From: Crambe crambe
Lineage: Eukaryota; Porifera; Demospongiae; Poecilosclerida; Crambeidae
Reading direction: 5' to 3'
NCBI GenBank assembly: GCA_963924555.1
Contig: OZ004595.1
Location: 4,458,599 to 4,522,598 of the forward strand
DNA: 64,000 bases
The translations under genes were made by a program, and so were the position numbers. The notes beneath the pieces were generated by a model. It saw only the letters and a program-made list of their open reading frames with translations, made no database searches and was not told the DNA's origin. How positions within the stretch are numbered: the stretch's first letter is position 1; each line of letters starts with the position of its first letter. Shown in pieces: positions 1-12,200 of this stretch.

Positions 1-13
1 CCTTCATATATAG

Positions 14-86
14 GGTTGTATTTGCTGTGGGCATTTCTTCCTGATGAATACCTTCATTTGATTGGTTTTTCATATTTCCCACAAAA
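14..86 (+). pseudogene. PIGP: PIGP exon 2, isolated third copy
   Basis: These 73 bases are nearly identical to exon 2 of the two PIGP genes at 22808-22880 and 53376-53448, with an intact acceptor (ATATAG) and donor (GTGAGC). They encode LWAFLPDEYLHL and end in FPQK, the hydrophobic segment of the PIG-P subunit of the GPI-GlcNAc transferase. The sequence after the donor matches the other copies for only about 14 bases before an unrelated repeat begins at about 101. No exon 3 or 4 (YWAV..., PPLYDIPIEQVNEVMF...) occurs before receptor A. Exon 1, if present, lies left of the window. Most likely a truncated duplicate. Confidence 0.8.
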
Positions 87-100
87 GTGAGCTGGAGGCA

Positions 101-510
101 CACCCACCACGGCCACGTCCTGGCCTTACCACTAAAATTTTGCTTCCTACGGGCCTGAAAGCTCGCGCGATCTAGCAAGAGAGCCTGCAAGAAAGCCCTT
201 AAATAGCAAGAACAGAAACTACAAAGTCACAAGTAGCTGAAAGAGAGAGCCAAGCTATAGCTATGACCACCATAAAAGCTCGCTCTCTTAAAAATAACTA
301 TAATAGCATTAACAAAAACAACAACAACAAACAAACAAAAAAAAACAATAAAAAACTATGATGTGATGATAATGACAGTGCATGCAAAAAAATAAGATCA
401 GTATAACTCCTATAATTATTTATATACCTACAAAAATAAATCAGTGATAACCAAATGATAATAAGTTTATTACGTGCCAAGGCATCCAGTTTTTAAAAGA
501 CTAACTTGTT
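101..510 (-). repeat. Interspersed repeat Z, copy 1
   Basis: This stretch is the reverse complement of 57395 to about 57800. Shared tracts include the terminal AACAAGTTAGTCTTTTAAAA, the GGATGCC...GGCACGTA block, the ATTTATATACCT block and the CTTGGCTCTCTTTCAGCT block. It interrupts the intron after the lone PIGP exon; the second copy sits in a kinase intron of receptor F. No coding capacity is recognised and the class is unknown. Confidence 0.7.
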
Positions 511-748
511 AAGTAGCCAAAATTGCTATAAAATTATTCTGTCAAGAACAGATTGTAAATCTGAAAAGCTCTATCTCAAACCCTCCCCATATCAACCACT
601 TAGAAGGAAGGAATTGGCTTTCAAAATGGTTTGGGTTTCCCTCATACGTACCATGTCTCTTACATGTCAACTATCTCCCCCACAGACCTGAAACACTGGA
701 TGCTCTACTGAAATGAAATGATGGAAATATATGGAAGAATAGGACCAC

Positions 749-1555
749 TAAAGTCTATTCGCGTTCACCTCGACCTTTTTATATCCGTGATAACTTGCTC
801 AATTCTTGACCAATTTCAAAATTTCAAACACCAGCAGCTAGCTAATTATCCGAGATTTATGATGATACTTTTTATAAAGACTCAATCCTTACCAGTAAGA
901 AGTTAGCTGTATGTCCCATAAGCAAAGTATGGAGCTGCCATTCACCACAAGGAATGTAGTGCGCGCGCATTGCGCGCGATAGAGCAACAACAATGGCTGC
1001 CAGGTGCTACTGAATCTCGAGTAAGTTAGCTAGCTTAGTAACGCAAGTAACTGCTGGTTAAAACTAAGAAATATGAATTATAGAATAGTTCAGCTAACTA
1101 GAAAACTGAATCACAGAATCTTTTAGCTAACTAAATCGATAGAATCAATGAGAAGTCACATTTTCAAGTTTAACTACAATATTCGAATCACTGCTAATCT
1201 TCCCGGCAGTTTAGCTTATACAGAACATTCATTGCTAAACCCTCCAGGAGTTGCTGGGATCAGGAAAGGAAGGAGCAGGCTTGAGATGTCAGCTGAACCA
1301 CCCTACCTCTCTGGGGATTGTCCAGTAGAAGAACAAGGCAGAAGTCCAGGGAGAGTCATGGCAGGCATGAGAGAAAGTCAACGCAAAAACGAGAAAAGAA
1401 ACGAGAAAATAACTTGATAACACGTGGCTTGGCTCCAATTACCCGCGCATACTTATAGCCATAACTATGTGGCTAATTGGATTAATACGCATTCTTACGT
1501 AAGCTTACTACACCACAGCTACTTCCGGGGTCGAGGTGAACGCGAATAGACTTTA
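749..1555. mobile_element. Inverted-repeat-bounded segment, possible non-autonomous DNA transposon
   Basis: A 27-bp perfect inverted repeat (core TCTATTCGCGTTCACCTCGA) lies at 749-775 and 1529-1555, enclosing about 750 bases with no recognisable protein. I could not define a target-site duplication, so element status is tentative. Both short open frames inside lack recognisable domains. Confidence 0.45.
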
Positions 1556-1582
1556 ACTAGGATATTTGACGTCCCACAATCT

Positions 1583-1601
1583 CCCCCCCCCCCCCCCCCC
1601 C
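1583..1601. repeat. Poly-C tract
   Basis: A homopolymer run of 19 C. Similar C/G runs occur at about 46458 and 46822. Length may be unreliable in sequencing or assembly. Confidence 0.9.
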
Positions 1602-1724
1602 AATATCCAGCAAGGTCATCAAGATGCAATTTGACTCATCCAGCTCTTTTTTGACCAGATAACTAGTCATCCCTACATCACCTTCGATAGTGCCTACTAT
1701 CAAAAGGCTTTAGAAATCATTCAA

Positions 1725-1895
1725 GCCTTAATTACAGTTGGAACATGCACATTATGCACTTGCAAGGTGCTACTTTGCATGACACAAACACATACGTACC
1801 ATCGTACGTATATAGGTACATTTTAGGAGTGTAGACCTATAACAATTTCAACCTGAGAATCAGCTCATTTGTTCCACTCACTCGCTGAAATTGAT
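1725..1895 (+). repeat. Decayed fragment of repeat X
   Basis: Resembles the right part of the repeat found in PIGP intron 1 at 47485-48040 and 51897-52554: a GGAACATGCAC...ATGCAC motif, a GCTACT..GCA.GACAC motif, TACGTACGTA-like bases, then GTGTAGACCTATA and a decayed TGAGAATCAGCTC end. It is the only copy noticed outside the 47-53 kb cluster. Confidence 0.55.
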
Positions 1896-2174
1896 AACTT
1901 AACAAGATTGCTAAATCAATAGTTGCATGTGGAACACTCATGCATCCAATATGTATAAAATATTTGAATTTGTTCTGTTAATGTCACATTCAGATTGATA
2001 AACGTTTTCTTAATAACAGTAACTATTTTAATAACTTAGCAAGATTGCTAAGTCAACTGTGCATGCTATCATGCCTAAGTAATGTAATTTAGTCTCTGAG
2101 CCATTTATAAATCACATAGTGAGTTATCCATGTAATCAATACCTCACACATCTAGTAAGGGATTAACGACTCAC

Positions 2175-4571
2175 GGGTACATGAAAGGTCCTCTTCTCCT
2201 GGTGCTCTGTAGTACCCCTCCACACAAGGACATACTGCCAACCCAGGTTCCACACCCACACTGTTCTCAGGACAGTCACGACACTCACCATAAGTCATTG
2301 ACAAGTAAGTACCAGCCACACAAGCTGTAAATAACACAGTTTCATATTATTCATGATAAATTGTCCTATGCAGTCTAACCTTCAGTACATGATGTTCTAT
2401 TCTCTGTTGCCCGGAATCCTTGGTTACACTGACAACCTGACACAACACTCCATGTCCCTCCTGGACTACAGGTCAGAATTGGTGCTGCTCCACTCTCTGT
2501 ACCAGCATTTGCTACACACTGTCTTGTCACTCTGAGTGGTTCTCGACTTGGTGTTGTAATTGGAGGGGAAAGGGTCTCTGGTCGAATCATAAGTCCTACA
2601 ATTTCTTGGGGGCAGACATTGTAGAATATTATGATACGAGTAACTGTTAAACATGTGTCTTCATCTCTAATGGCAAGGTAGAATCCACTTGCATTAGTTG
2701 CAAAGTTGAGATACCTGTTCTGATTCTGTAGATTGTTATCATTTGGGACTACTCTACTTATTAGCACATAGTTACTGGTATTCCTGGCTGCAACACTGTT
2801 AATAGTAGATGTCTCATATCCATACCATGAGGAGATCCTTGAGCAGCCCTCAACACAACCTTCCTGCTCAAATTCTACTTGTATACTGACTTGAGGCAAA
2901 CGAGTCCCATCAACTGTTGTTCTGTTGATGAATTGTGTAATCAGCCAGTTATCCTGGACACCATCTCTAAAACCACATGCAGTCACTACCTGTCGGCAAG
3001 CATTGTCAGCACTCTGGAACCACTGCAAATATAAAACACATTAGAAGGGGTGTATACAATCGGTGGACTGGACTACTGGACTGGACTACTGGACTGGACT
3101 ACTGGACTGTGGCTCATACGAAATTATAGAAGTGTAGCTGTGTACATTAGTACACTAGAAGTGCATAATCATCCTGCATACCTCTGAATGACACTTGTTG
3201 TCTTGCACAAAAAATGGTAAGGCCATAGAATCTACTACGTAGATGATGGTATATGTTTGCTGCTTGTAAGAACTAGCATAAAATAAATAAATTTGCTACC
3301 AGTTGGAAATTTATAGTCAAGCTCTACCCTCCCCTCCAGTCCAGTGGTCCAGTCAGACACCCAGATACAGGTGGTGTCACTGGTGCATGGTAGCTTTGAA
3401 CCTGTGTGTACTTCCTAGGATAGTTTTGTTCGGGGAGGGAGGGAAGTGGAATGGAGGGGAGGGTAGAATTTGACTAAATTTGGATAGCTTTTACAAGCGG
3501 CAAACATACCTTCATCTTGTAGCTATAGATTGTATGGCCTTACCATTTTTTGCGCAAGACAACAAGAATCATTTAGTCTGCACATGCTCAGATGTAGGAG
3601 TGCAATTATAAACTACTGCAATTAGGCATGTGAACTGATGAGGGAAGATGTAATATTAGTAATTGCAGTAATTACTGGTAGCTACACTAGTAATTTGTTT
3701 ACCACTAGAAGTGCATATCATCCTGCATACCTCTGAATGATACTTGTTGTCTTGCACAAAAAATGGTAAGGCCATAGCTACAATCTATAGCTACAAGATG
3801 AAGGTATGTTTGCCACTTGTAAAAGCTACATATTCAAATTTAGTCAAAATCTACCCTCCACTCCATTCCACTTCCCTCCCTCCCCGTACAAAACTATCCT
3901 AGGAAGTATGTATATACATACAGGTTCAAAGCTACCATGCACCAGTGATACCACCTGTATCTGGGTGTCTGACTGGACCACTGGACTGGAGGGGAGGGTA
4001 GAGCTTGACTATAAATTTCCAACTAGTAGCAAATTTATTTGCTAGTTCTTACATGTATACAAGCAGCAAACATAATATACTTTCATCTAGTAGATTCTAT
4101 GGCCTTACCATTTTTTGTGCAAGACAATAAGTGTCATTCAGAGGTATGCAGGATATGCACTTCTAGTGGTAAACAAACGCAGCTACACTTCTATAATTTT
4201 GCATGTGCCAGGTGAAAGGGCAGTCCAGTAGTCCAGTCCAGTAGTCCAGTCCACCGATTGTATACACCCCATTAGAAGTAAAATTCTAGCAAATCCACTT
4301 CACTTACAGTAGCTCCTCTGCCTTGTGACTGAATACCATCAACATCCACCTGCTGCCATGCAGCACCAGTTTGTGATGATAGTAAACGGATGTAGTTGAA
4401 AGAATCCATCAGTATCCTTGCATTGACAGGGTATACTGGAGGAGGAACTCCTGGCACGCTGGGTAAAAAATTTGTACAGAATGAGTCACCATCTCCAGGA
4501 GCCTGAGCAATTATCATTGATGGCAGAGCAGTCAGACATATGAAAAAAACACCACTATACATTATGCCCAC
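2175..4571 (-). CDS. Eph-ectodomain receptor A, 5' exons only (partial)
   Basis: Three exons are supported: 4308-4571 (Met, hydrophobic signal peptide ending near IAQAPGDG, start of the ligand-binding domain), 2380-3022 (rest of the Eph-type ligand-binding domain including [13 protein letters not shown], ending in an IFYNVCP motif like the VYYKKCP end of Eph domains, then a Cys-rich part with TCSPGGTWSV and CQCNQGF), and 2175-2324 (EGF-like/GCC2-GCC3 type, [21 protein letters not shown]). Splice sites match those of receptors B, C, E and F, and the reading frame is open. No FN3, transmembrane or kinase exon is found in the 2174 bases downstream, where a stray PIGP exon and repeats occur instead. 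It is probably a truncated copy, although exons beyond the window edge cannot be excluded. The start could be the Met at 4571 or the one at 4562. Confidence 0.8.
3048..4269. mobile_element. 1.2-kb foldback DNA element in intron 1 of receptor A
   Basis: The element starts GGGTGTATACAATCGGTGGA and ends with its reverse complement. The 9-bp sequence CATTAGAAG flanks both sides (3039-3047 and 4270-4278). The same intron in receptors C and D reads through the uninterrupted target (CACACTAGAAGT), giving an empty-site comparison. The arms contain GGACTGGACTACT minisatellite units and long internal inverted repeats, so most of the element can fold on itself. No protein is encoded. The 9-bp duplication suggests mobilisation by a MULE-type transposase. 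Confidence 0.8.
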
Positions 4572-4578
4572 AGCTATT

Positions 4579-5424
4579 GCAGTCTACAATTAACTAATCA
4601 AGGCAGCTCAGATTCTATTGCTCATATGTACAGATTTGGCAATAAATGGGTGTGGTAGCTAATGAATATGATTACCAGGCTATTTGTATTCACATGCATA
4701 GCTGTACTTGATATAGCTAGCTACGTATATAGCTATCAGCCAGATAGTTACAGCAGGCCGATCAGAGTTCTTAATAAGATTCATGCATGCATGGCTTTGA
4801 GTTTTGAAAGAGTTCTTAATAAGATTCATAGCTAGGTGCTGATAAATTAATTCTTATCAAATACATGTATAATAGCTAGCTAATACTATTACCCTTAGTT
4901 ACCGGGCTATTTTTAAAAATACTATGAAACTATAAATTCATTTCTTAAAAATATTAAGCTCTTTTTCCTCAGGCAGATAAACTTTATCCGATAAAAATCC
5001 ATCCAGTAGAAGCAGAGATACGTAACATTTTACAATTGAAATTGTACAGGAAAATTTTACTTTCTTTTAATTAAGAAAACGGCACCTTTCCAAAGTAGGT
5101 TAAAGGTCATTATGGCTAATAGTACTGCAATCTTTTGCTCGTATCTTAGGATCTACTAGATGGATTTTCTTCAAACAAAGTTCATATGGAAGAGTAAGAA
5201 AATGACTATAGAACTAAGGGTAAATTTTAAAAAAATAGGCCATGTAGTCTGGATAACACCAGACTAGTAGGAACTGTTGTACAATTGTTGTCCTAGAGTC
5301 TGTCTCTATTTTGAATGTACACAACATTAACAAAGTTAGGAACTTCAGTAGACCTACCCTCCCCATATAAAACGTGTTTTTTAATTGCTCATTTCAAATT
5401 TACTGTATTACGGCTTTGCTATAT
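4579..5424. other. Intergenic spacer upstream of receptor A
   Basis: AT-rich sequence with short GCTAGCTA-type runs and a repeated AGTTCTTAATAAGATTCAT motif (about 4767 and 4811). It should contain the promoter of receptor A, but no element can be assigned. No coding exon recognised. Confidence 0.5.
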
Positions 5425-5433
5425 TTTAGAATT

Positions 5434-5515
5434 CGCAGTGGCTATTGTTCCGGCAACCGGACGGTGCAATCCTATGCTATAGATCCGGCAATCCAAATGC
5501 GCATGCGCAAACACG
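5434..5515 (+). repeat. MULE left terminal inverted repeat
   Basis: 82 bp, matching the reverse complement of 12328-12409 with one visible mismatch (AATCCAAATG versus AATCCAGATG). It contains the GCGCATGCGC palindrome at its inner end. The target duplication TTTAGAATT lies immediately outside. Confidence 0.93.
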
Positions 5516-5567
5516 GCTCGAAGGATGCTCCTTCGAAGTCTAGAGGGAATTGTTGCGAGAGTAAAGG

Positions 5568-5948
5568 ATGGCTCTTTTTCGCCCCAAGGATGAGCTGCTA
5601 CTTTCCGACCAGACTACCCTTCTTGACGACTGCAATACCCATGTTAGCTCCAAGATTGCTACCTCTACCAACTGGCTCAAGATCTGGGACACAGCCATTG
5701 ACTTTGGCCAAAGAGGTACCAAGGCAATACAGTCACTATTCAAAGAAATGACCAGACCTGTGTTTGGTAGCATCCCATGCAGCCTATGCGATCAGTTAAT
5801 TCCAGAGTCTACCCCTTATTTTGATCACTACGTGAATGAACACATCCAAGGACAAGAGATGACCAAGGAAGATATTGAAAAGACCCTTACATCACCTTCC
5901 CTGGACCTTGCACCTATCATCACACTGTTTTCCACAATGCCCACCTGA
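5568..5948 (+). CDS. Small C2H2-like zinc-finger protein carried by the MULE
   Basis: A 126-aa open frame starts just inside the left inverted repeat and runs opposite to the transposase. The only recognisable feature is a CSLC...H....H arrangement near residues 72-93 (C-x2-C, then two His spaced by four), suggesting one C2H2/BED-like finger. No signal peptide or membrane segment. Its position next to the terminal repeat suggests an accessory protein of the transposon or a captured host fragment. Family not recognised. Bases 5949-6277 up to the transposase 3' end hold no further gene. Confidence 0.6.
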   Translation: MALFRPKDELLLSDQTTLLDDCNTHVSSKIATSTNWLKIWDTAIDFGQRGTKAIQSLFKEMTRPVFGSIPCSLCDQLIPESTPYFDHYVNEHIQGQEMTKEDIEKTLTSPSLDLAPIITLFSTMPT

Positions 5949-6277
5949 CGGGGGCAGTTTTCTCATTTTTATTTGACTCCTACCCCTGTGGCTTATTCAA
6001 ACATGAATTATTATTAGAGGTGTAGAAGACAAAGGTGTTTTATATGTATCTATGTGCTTTGCAGTCGGGAATTGGTAAGACCAGATTCAACTTTTGACTA
6101 CTCAACCCTACAATACAGTCCTATTTCTAACCATACAAATTCACTCAGTATAATTGTTTTAATGCCCCTTGTATCGGTGCGTGTATGCTGTCATTTCAGA
6201 TGCTTGGGCATAGCAGCTTTCAGCACTGATCATTATGATTAAGTTTTCACCTCTCTAACAAAGTGATCATAATTTTA

Positions 6278-9200
6278 AAATACTGTATCATCATCATGAC
6301 AATCAGCATAACAATTACGACAAAACCACACTTTAGACTTGGGGGGTTGTTTGAGATTCAAACACTGAAAATGAAACCAACATAAACAGCCATCACAAAC
6401 AATAGAAGATTGTGTTTCATCTTTGATTGGGCATGTGCACCTTCCACAGTAGTACACAGGATTACCCCTGAGAGCCTCTACAACATCTTCAACAGCCAAC
6501 CAGGCATCTTGACTGTAATACTTTCTGGTGCTATCCAAGCATACGTTTTCATCTAAACATGATGCAGTGATTTTCTCTGGCCTAACTTCTACTTCATCCT
6601 CCTCAATAATCTTTCCATCAATGGCACCTGCAGCTACACTTGAATCGACAAACCAGGAAAGTATCACTGTAAAACAAAGATAGTGTGCATGATAATTTTT
6701 GTAAACTGAGAAAAAAATTCCTCACTCCATACCTATACAGACCACTTGGCAGATCACACGACTTACACATGTTGTGTGGTTGCTGCCATTGCATATAGGG
6801 CAAGAAAAGTACTAGCCATGCTGATGGTGAGAAGGATACTAATTCTGCTTACTAACAATTTTCTCTTTCTTTAGGTGATTTTTTTAAAAATGGCACTGGT
6901 TTTCCACTAGTCCTCATCTCTTTACGAGGTAGACCAATTACAGTTTTATCAGCTTCCCCTCTTCTTCATTTTGGGAGGCATTATGATTCTGCCTAATATT
7001 GAAGAGCATCAGTTTAATTATTCCCCAAAGAGTTTACATAAGCCCATACCAGGAATCTGATTATGTGAAGCCTGGTTCTTGCTAGTAGACTGACCCCCAG
7101 CAGAGTCACTGGTAGGATCTGGAACAGAAGGACACCCATCTAGAAGCTGGTCATTAGAAGATGCTGCACATTATTAATAGATAGTACATACATGTGTTTA
7201 CAATACACATGTATGTAATTACTCCCAAAAGAGTTTACATAAGCCCATACCAGGAATTTGATTATGTGAAGCCTGGTTCTTGCTAGTAGACTGACCCCCA
7301 GCAGAGTCACTGGTAGGATCTGGAACAGAAGGACACCCATCTAGAAGCTGGTCATTAGAAGATACTGCACATTATTAATAGATACTTGACATGCTTGTGC
7401 TTGCAGTAGTGCAGTTTACATACAACTGCTGGTTATTAGTCATAAGTACACAACCTCAATACCACAATTTACATGAAAGTTGGTTCTTAGAAAATTGGTT
7501 TCTGGTAGAATGACCTCCAGCAGAATCACTAGTGGGAGATAGACTTGGAACTGGAAGGTGATCAGTATCAGAAGATGCTGTACCAATTTAATTAATAAGT
7601 CAGATAATAGCTGTTTAAGGGAGTTGCTACCCATTGCTCATTAGATAATTTTCAGATAACTTCTGTAAGCTTTACCTTGACCCTAGTTTTTGGTGCCAAA
7701 ATAAATAAGCTTTAAACCCCTCACAAAATTTTATTTCATATATCATACTTTATAAGTTCAGGCTCTCTGGAAGGGGGAGGGGGAAGGCCTGGTTGCCACT
7801 GTCTACATGTACTGAGTGACCCATGACACAGGAAGTTTAGTAGCACATGCACAGACAGTGACAACCAGGCTCTCCCTTTCCCTCTGAGTGTCACATTATG
7901 AGATTGAGTCAGTATTCAGTAACAGTATATACACAATAACAGAATATTGGGTTTTATAAGGAAGGCAATGAGGGGGCCTAGAACTTTCTTTAGCACCAAA
8001 ATCAGAAGTTATCAGAGAGTGCGGTAGCACTCTCTAAGTAGGGATGGCAGGTCAAAGTCCATAGGACAGTATAAACTAAAAACTCTTCTTTCTCTTCTAC
8101 CCTTACTCTACAGGTTCTCAGAAGGCTACAGTGAATTATTATATCTACAAAGAAGAGAGGAGAATGTTCAAAAGCCAAAAATTCATTCGCTAACATAAGA
8201 AAAAAACGAGTTCTAAAATTGACTTTTCGTTCTTTTTCTTTATAATCAGAGAGTGCGGTAGCACTCTCTAAGTAGGGATGGCAGGTCAAAGTCCATAGGA
8301 CAGTATAAACTAAAAACTCTTCTTTCTCTTCTACCCTTACTCTACAGGTTCTCAGAAGGCTACAGTGAATTATTATATCTACAAAGAAGAGAGGAGAATG
8401 TTCAAAAGCCAAAAATTCATTCGCCAACATAAGAAAAAAACGAGTTCTGAAATTGACTTTTCGTTCTTTTTCTTTATAATAATAATAATAAGATCGACGT
8501 ACCGACTTACTGGCTATCTAGTCATCAAAATTCTGCTTTGGCCATCTGTTAGAGCGGCACCTAGAGGCTGATCTTTTGCTATTAGTTTTGACTAAGGCTC
8601 TACTTCACTATTCGATAGCACTCGGAACACAGCTGCTAATCTTTCTACGCCATTTTGAAGGGGGCGGGGCTTATGGGCGGAGCCACGTAAGCTTAAGTTT
8701 AGCTATAGCCAAGGTCTTCATTCATTATCTGATGATGTTCCAGTCACTCCTTGCTGAATTACAGTACAGATGCTCATCCTATAGTAGCATTATAGCCAGT
8801 ACTTGGCTGTAGTGTAGTCAGCTCACTTCACCATGCCGTGTACATGTCATTTACATTGCTGTTGCTGTAAAGTTTTATATCAACAAAACTTAAATAGCTA
8901 AACAAATTCTTCAACCAGAGACACTGTATGTACCTACAAAAGAGGTTTATGTAGAGCTGGCTTCGTATAGTACTGTACTGTAGCCTCCCTCATTCAACTT
9001 CAAGCACTAAGAAAAAGGATAGAAACAAGTGAGCGTAAAAAATTTCTTCAAATAAAAAGGTTAAGTAGGGATAGCCTAAAATCTAGCTGGGCTATCTATA
9101 ATGTGCTGCAGCCTCGTATGAAAAAAATCTTCGCGATATTACCTCATAAAAGGGGTGGGGCAATTAATAGCAGTTCTCCTCATATAACACCTGCACAGGA

Positions 9201-12200
9201 TGTGGCCATTTGATGGCATCCACTATTATGATCACTACACCAAATGCATAAACTCCCCATACTCCTCCCTCAAGCAAGACATACGTACCATCTCAATAAT
9301 TATTTCAGTGATCACATATGTAACAATTAGCTAATGCTGTTCACTTTTTAAAATGTTCACTCCTTTCAGTACTCCATTACACTGCAGATGATCATCCTTC
9401 AAACTCTCCTCCCTGAACAGAATGAAATACTGATCATTAAATAAATTTAGTTCAATCAAGGAAGCCTTTAGTGTCTATCAATTTTCATAATCACAAAGAA
9501 AAAGAATGCAAACAAGTGAATGCAAAAAATTTCTTCGAAATAAAAATGTGAAGTAGGGATGTTATTATAACTGCAGCTTCATTATGAAAACCAAGTACTG
9601 CAGCATCGAAGCAGCATGGCCCAAAAATCTAGCTGGAATATGTATTATAACTGCATGCAAGAGAGTGAACTTAGTGAAGTGACCCTTACCCATCATCAAG
9701 TACGAGATACTATTCCTACTTCACTCCCTTGGCCCTTGATCATGGGAGTGAAGTAGGAATAGTATCTTGTACTTGATGATGGGTAAGGGTCACTTCACTA
9801 AGTTCACTCTCTTGCATGCAGTTATAATACATATTCCAGCTAGATTTTTGGGCCATGCTGCTTCGATGCTGCAGTACTTGGTTTTCATAATGAAGCTACA
9901 GTTATAATAACATCCCTACTTCACATTTTTATTTCGAAGAAATTTTTTGCATTCATAACTATATATAGTTGCCTGAAAATCTCATAAATATTAATGACCA
10001 ATGTGTATCAGAAACAACAGTATGTATTAAAGATACCATTGAACACTTGGCAATGCATTATCACCTGATATGGTAATGGAACTAAGAACAACCCTTCCAC
10101 CACTGGCCCACTCATCCTTTAGTCGCTTCAGAAGTCCAAATCTCTCATTAAATTGGTCCATACCACCCTCTGAAGCTAGGGAAGCAAGTTTTTGGGTAAC
10201 TTTAGTAGCCTTATGAAATTTCTGATGTTGAGACAACACACTTCTAGCACGATCAGAACCAATGCTGACAACCTGAAATTAGGTTAGGAATCATACTATG
10301 GGACTGCACTGTAACAACAAACCTGAAAGGAATCTGGATGCGAATCATGTATTTTCTGATCGTAGGTAGATTTCATATGATCCAAAGTCCACCTATCAGC
10401 AATAATGTTGTCAACAAACAAAGGGAGGCCTTTTCTTTCCCTGACAGCAAACACATGTCGGCAAGGTAAATGCATAGTGCTCCAAAAGGAGCATTGACAA
10501 CTTTCAGTTTTAACTTTTAGTAAGCCTTGGGACGAGGTAACAAAACACTCTTCACTAAAGTCCTGAATAACATTTATCTTCTTTCTGAGGACTAATTGTT
10601 GATACGAATCCCAAAGCATAAGGCGTAAGAATTGATGAATAGTCGATCACAATTGGATCCTGCAAGTCTACTCTCTTTTTTATCATAGCCATGAGAGTAT
10701 TGTGATCACGCTCATTACGAAGAGAAGAAAGCACAGCACAAAATTGCTCAAAAAATTTAAGAAGACTATTATACCTAATAGGATGATAAATACATGTAAT
10801 TATTATAGTTTATTAAATATTATACATCATGTACCTGTTACAAACACTTTTGATTTTTCCATTAATATTCTCCAGCCTATTATTTGTAGTTTCACCAAGT
10901 GAAAAGTTTACACCTTTAAAACACTCAACCCATTCAAGACGAATTGGATGCCAGTTATTATAATAGGAAATAACAGTTGAAAGACCTGATTGTAAAAGTT
11001 CTTGATAATTTTCATCATACTCATTCTCAGATTTTGAATAAACCAATTTAGTGAATAGTTCCAAAGCATGATCCCTTTCACCGGGCCTGATTCCAAGTTT
11101 ATCACATGTCACCTCTTGGCGAAAAGATCGAAGAGTATGAAACAAGCACAAGTGTAAAACAGCATCTGGAAATTCTTTTCGGAATACACTTCTTTCATTA
11201 AAATCTTTATCACTCATAATCACCCTTGTCTCCTTCCATTTAGGATTATGTAGTTTAAATGCCTGCACCATTTTCGATAGCGCTGCCTCTGTCTCAAGCT
11301 GTGTAAGGAAAACTAAAATGATCTCTCCTTGTCCATTTCCATCAATTGACATCAGAAGATAAACTGGCATCCGTAGGTCATTAAGTTTATATGTAGCATC
11401 TACAAGTAGCAGTTCTGGGTAAGCTGAAAAGACTGTTTTCATAATACCATCCTGAAACATGATACCCATGAGGGTGTTGTCTGAATCGGTAAAAACTTCC
11501 ACTGTTGAACCTATTATATCACAATAGTATCATAAAAATTTTAAAACTTTCTCTAATAAATCACCTTCAATTCTTTGTAATGTAGAAATAACATTCTCCA
11601 AACTGTTGTCATCGGATTTGTTCAACCCAGTTTGAATATTGCTTAAATCTTTTAGAGTAATAATTTTCCCAGTACATTTGCTAAGATGTTGTTGCAACAA
11701 CTTCTTAACAACTTCTTATTCACTTTCATTTTCATAAATACTTCAGCCTTACTTATATCTTCTGCATTCAACTTTCGCTGACGGGGAAGATGTTGATAAA
11801 TAGCCTTTATGAACACATTACAGTCAGAGCGTAGTTTTACAGAACTACAAAAACTTACAGTGGTAATATTATGATTGTGTTCCTCATTCAATCCAGACAC
11901 TACTAAATGCTGACCATCCTCACTCAATGAAAACTTGATAGCAGCTTTGCAGTCTTGTTTTAATGATCTATACAAAAGAGCCTTCCTTTCAAAGCAAAAT
12001 GGCTATACCACATCCAAATATTCATACCTCTGAACGGGTCTTTTACCAGTTCTTTTGTCAATGTATTTTTTTCCACCAAACACACAAGAAAAGGTAACAG
12101 AATAGTAGACGAGATCTTTTTTAGCTTTCTCTACCCTGAGGGGAACTCTTTTACCGGCAGCTTCGAGAGTCCTGGAGTCACTACGATATAGCTGAACACT

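Noticed and set aside
8002-8430. 142-aa open reading frame
   Set aside because: It is the same repeat read twice, gives two identical peptide halves, and has no domain. The repeat also occurs elsewhere without the frame.
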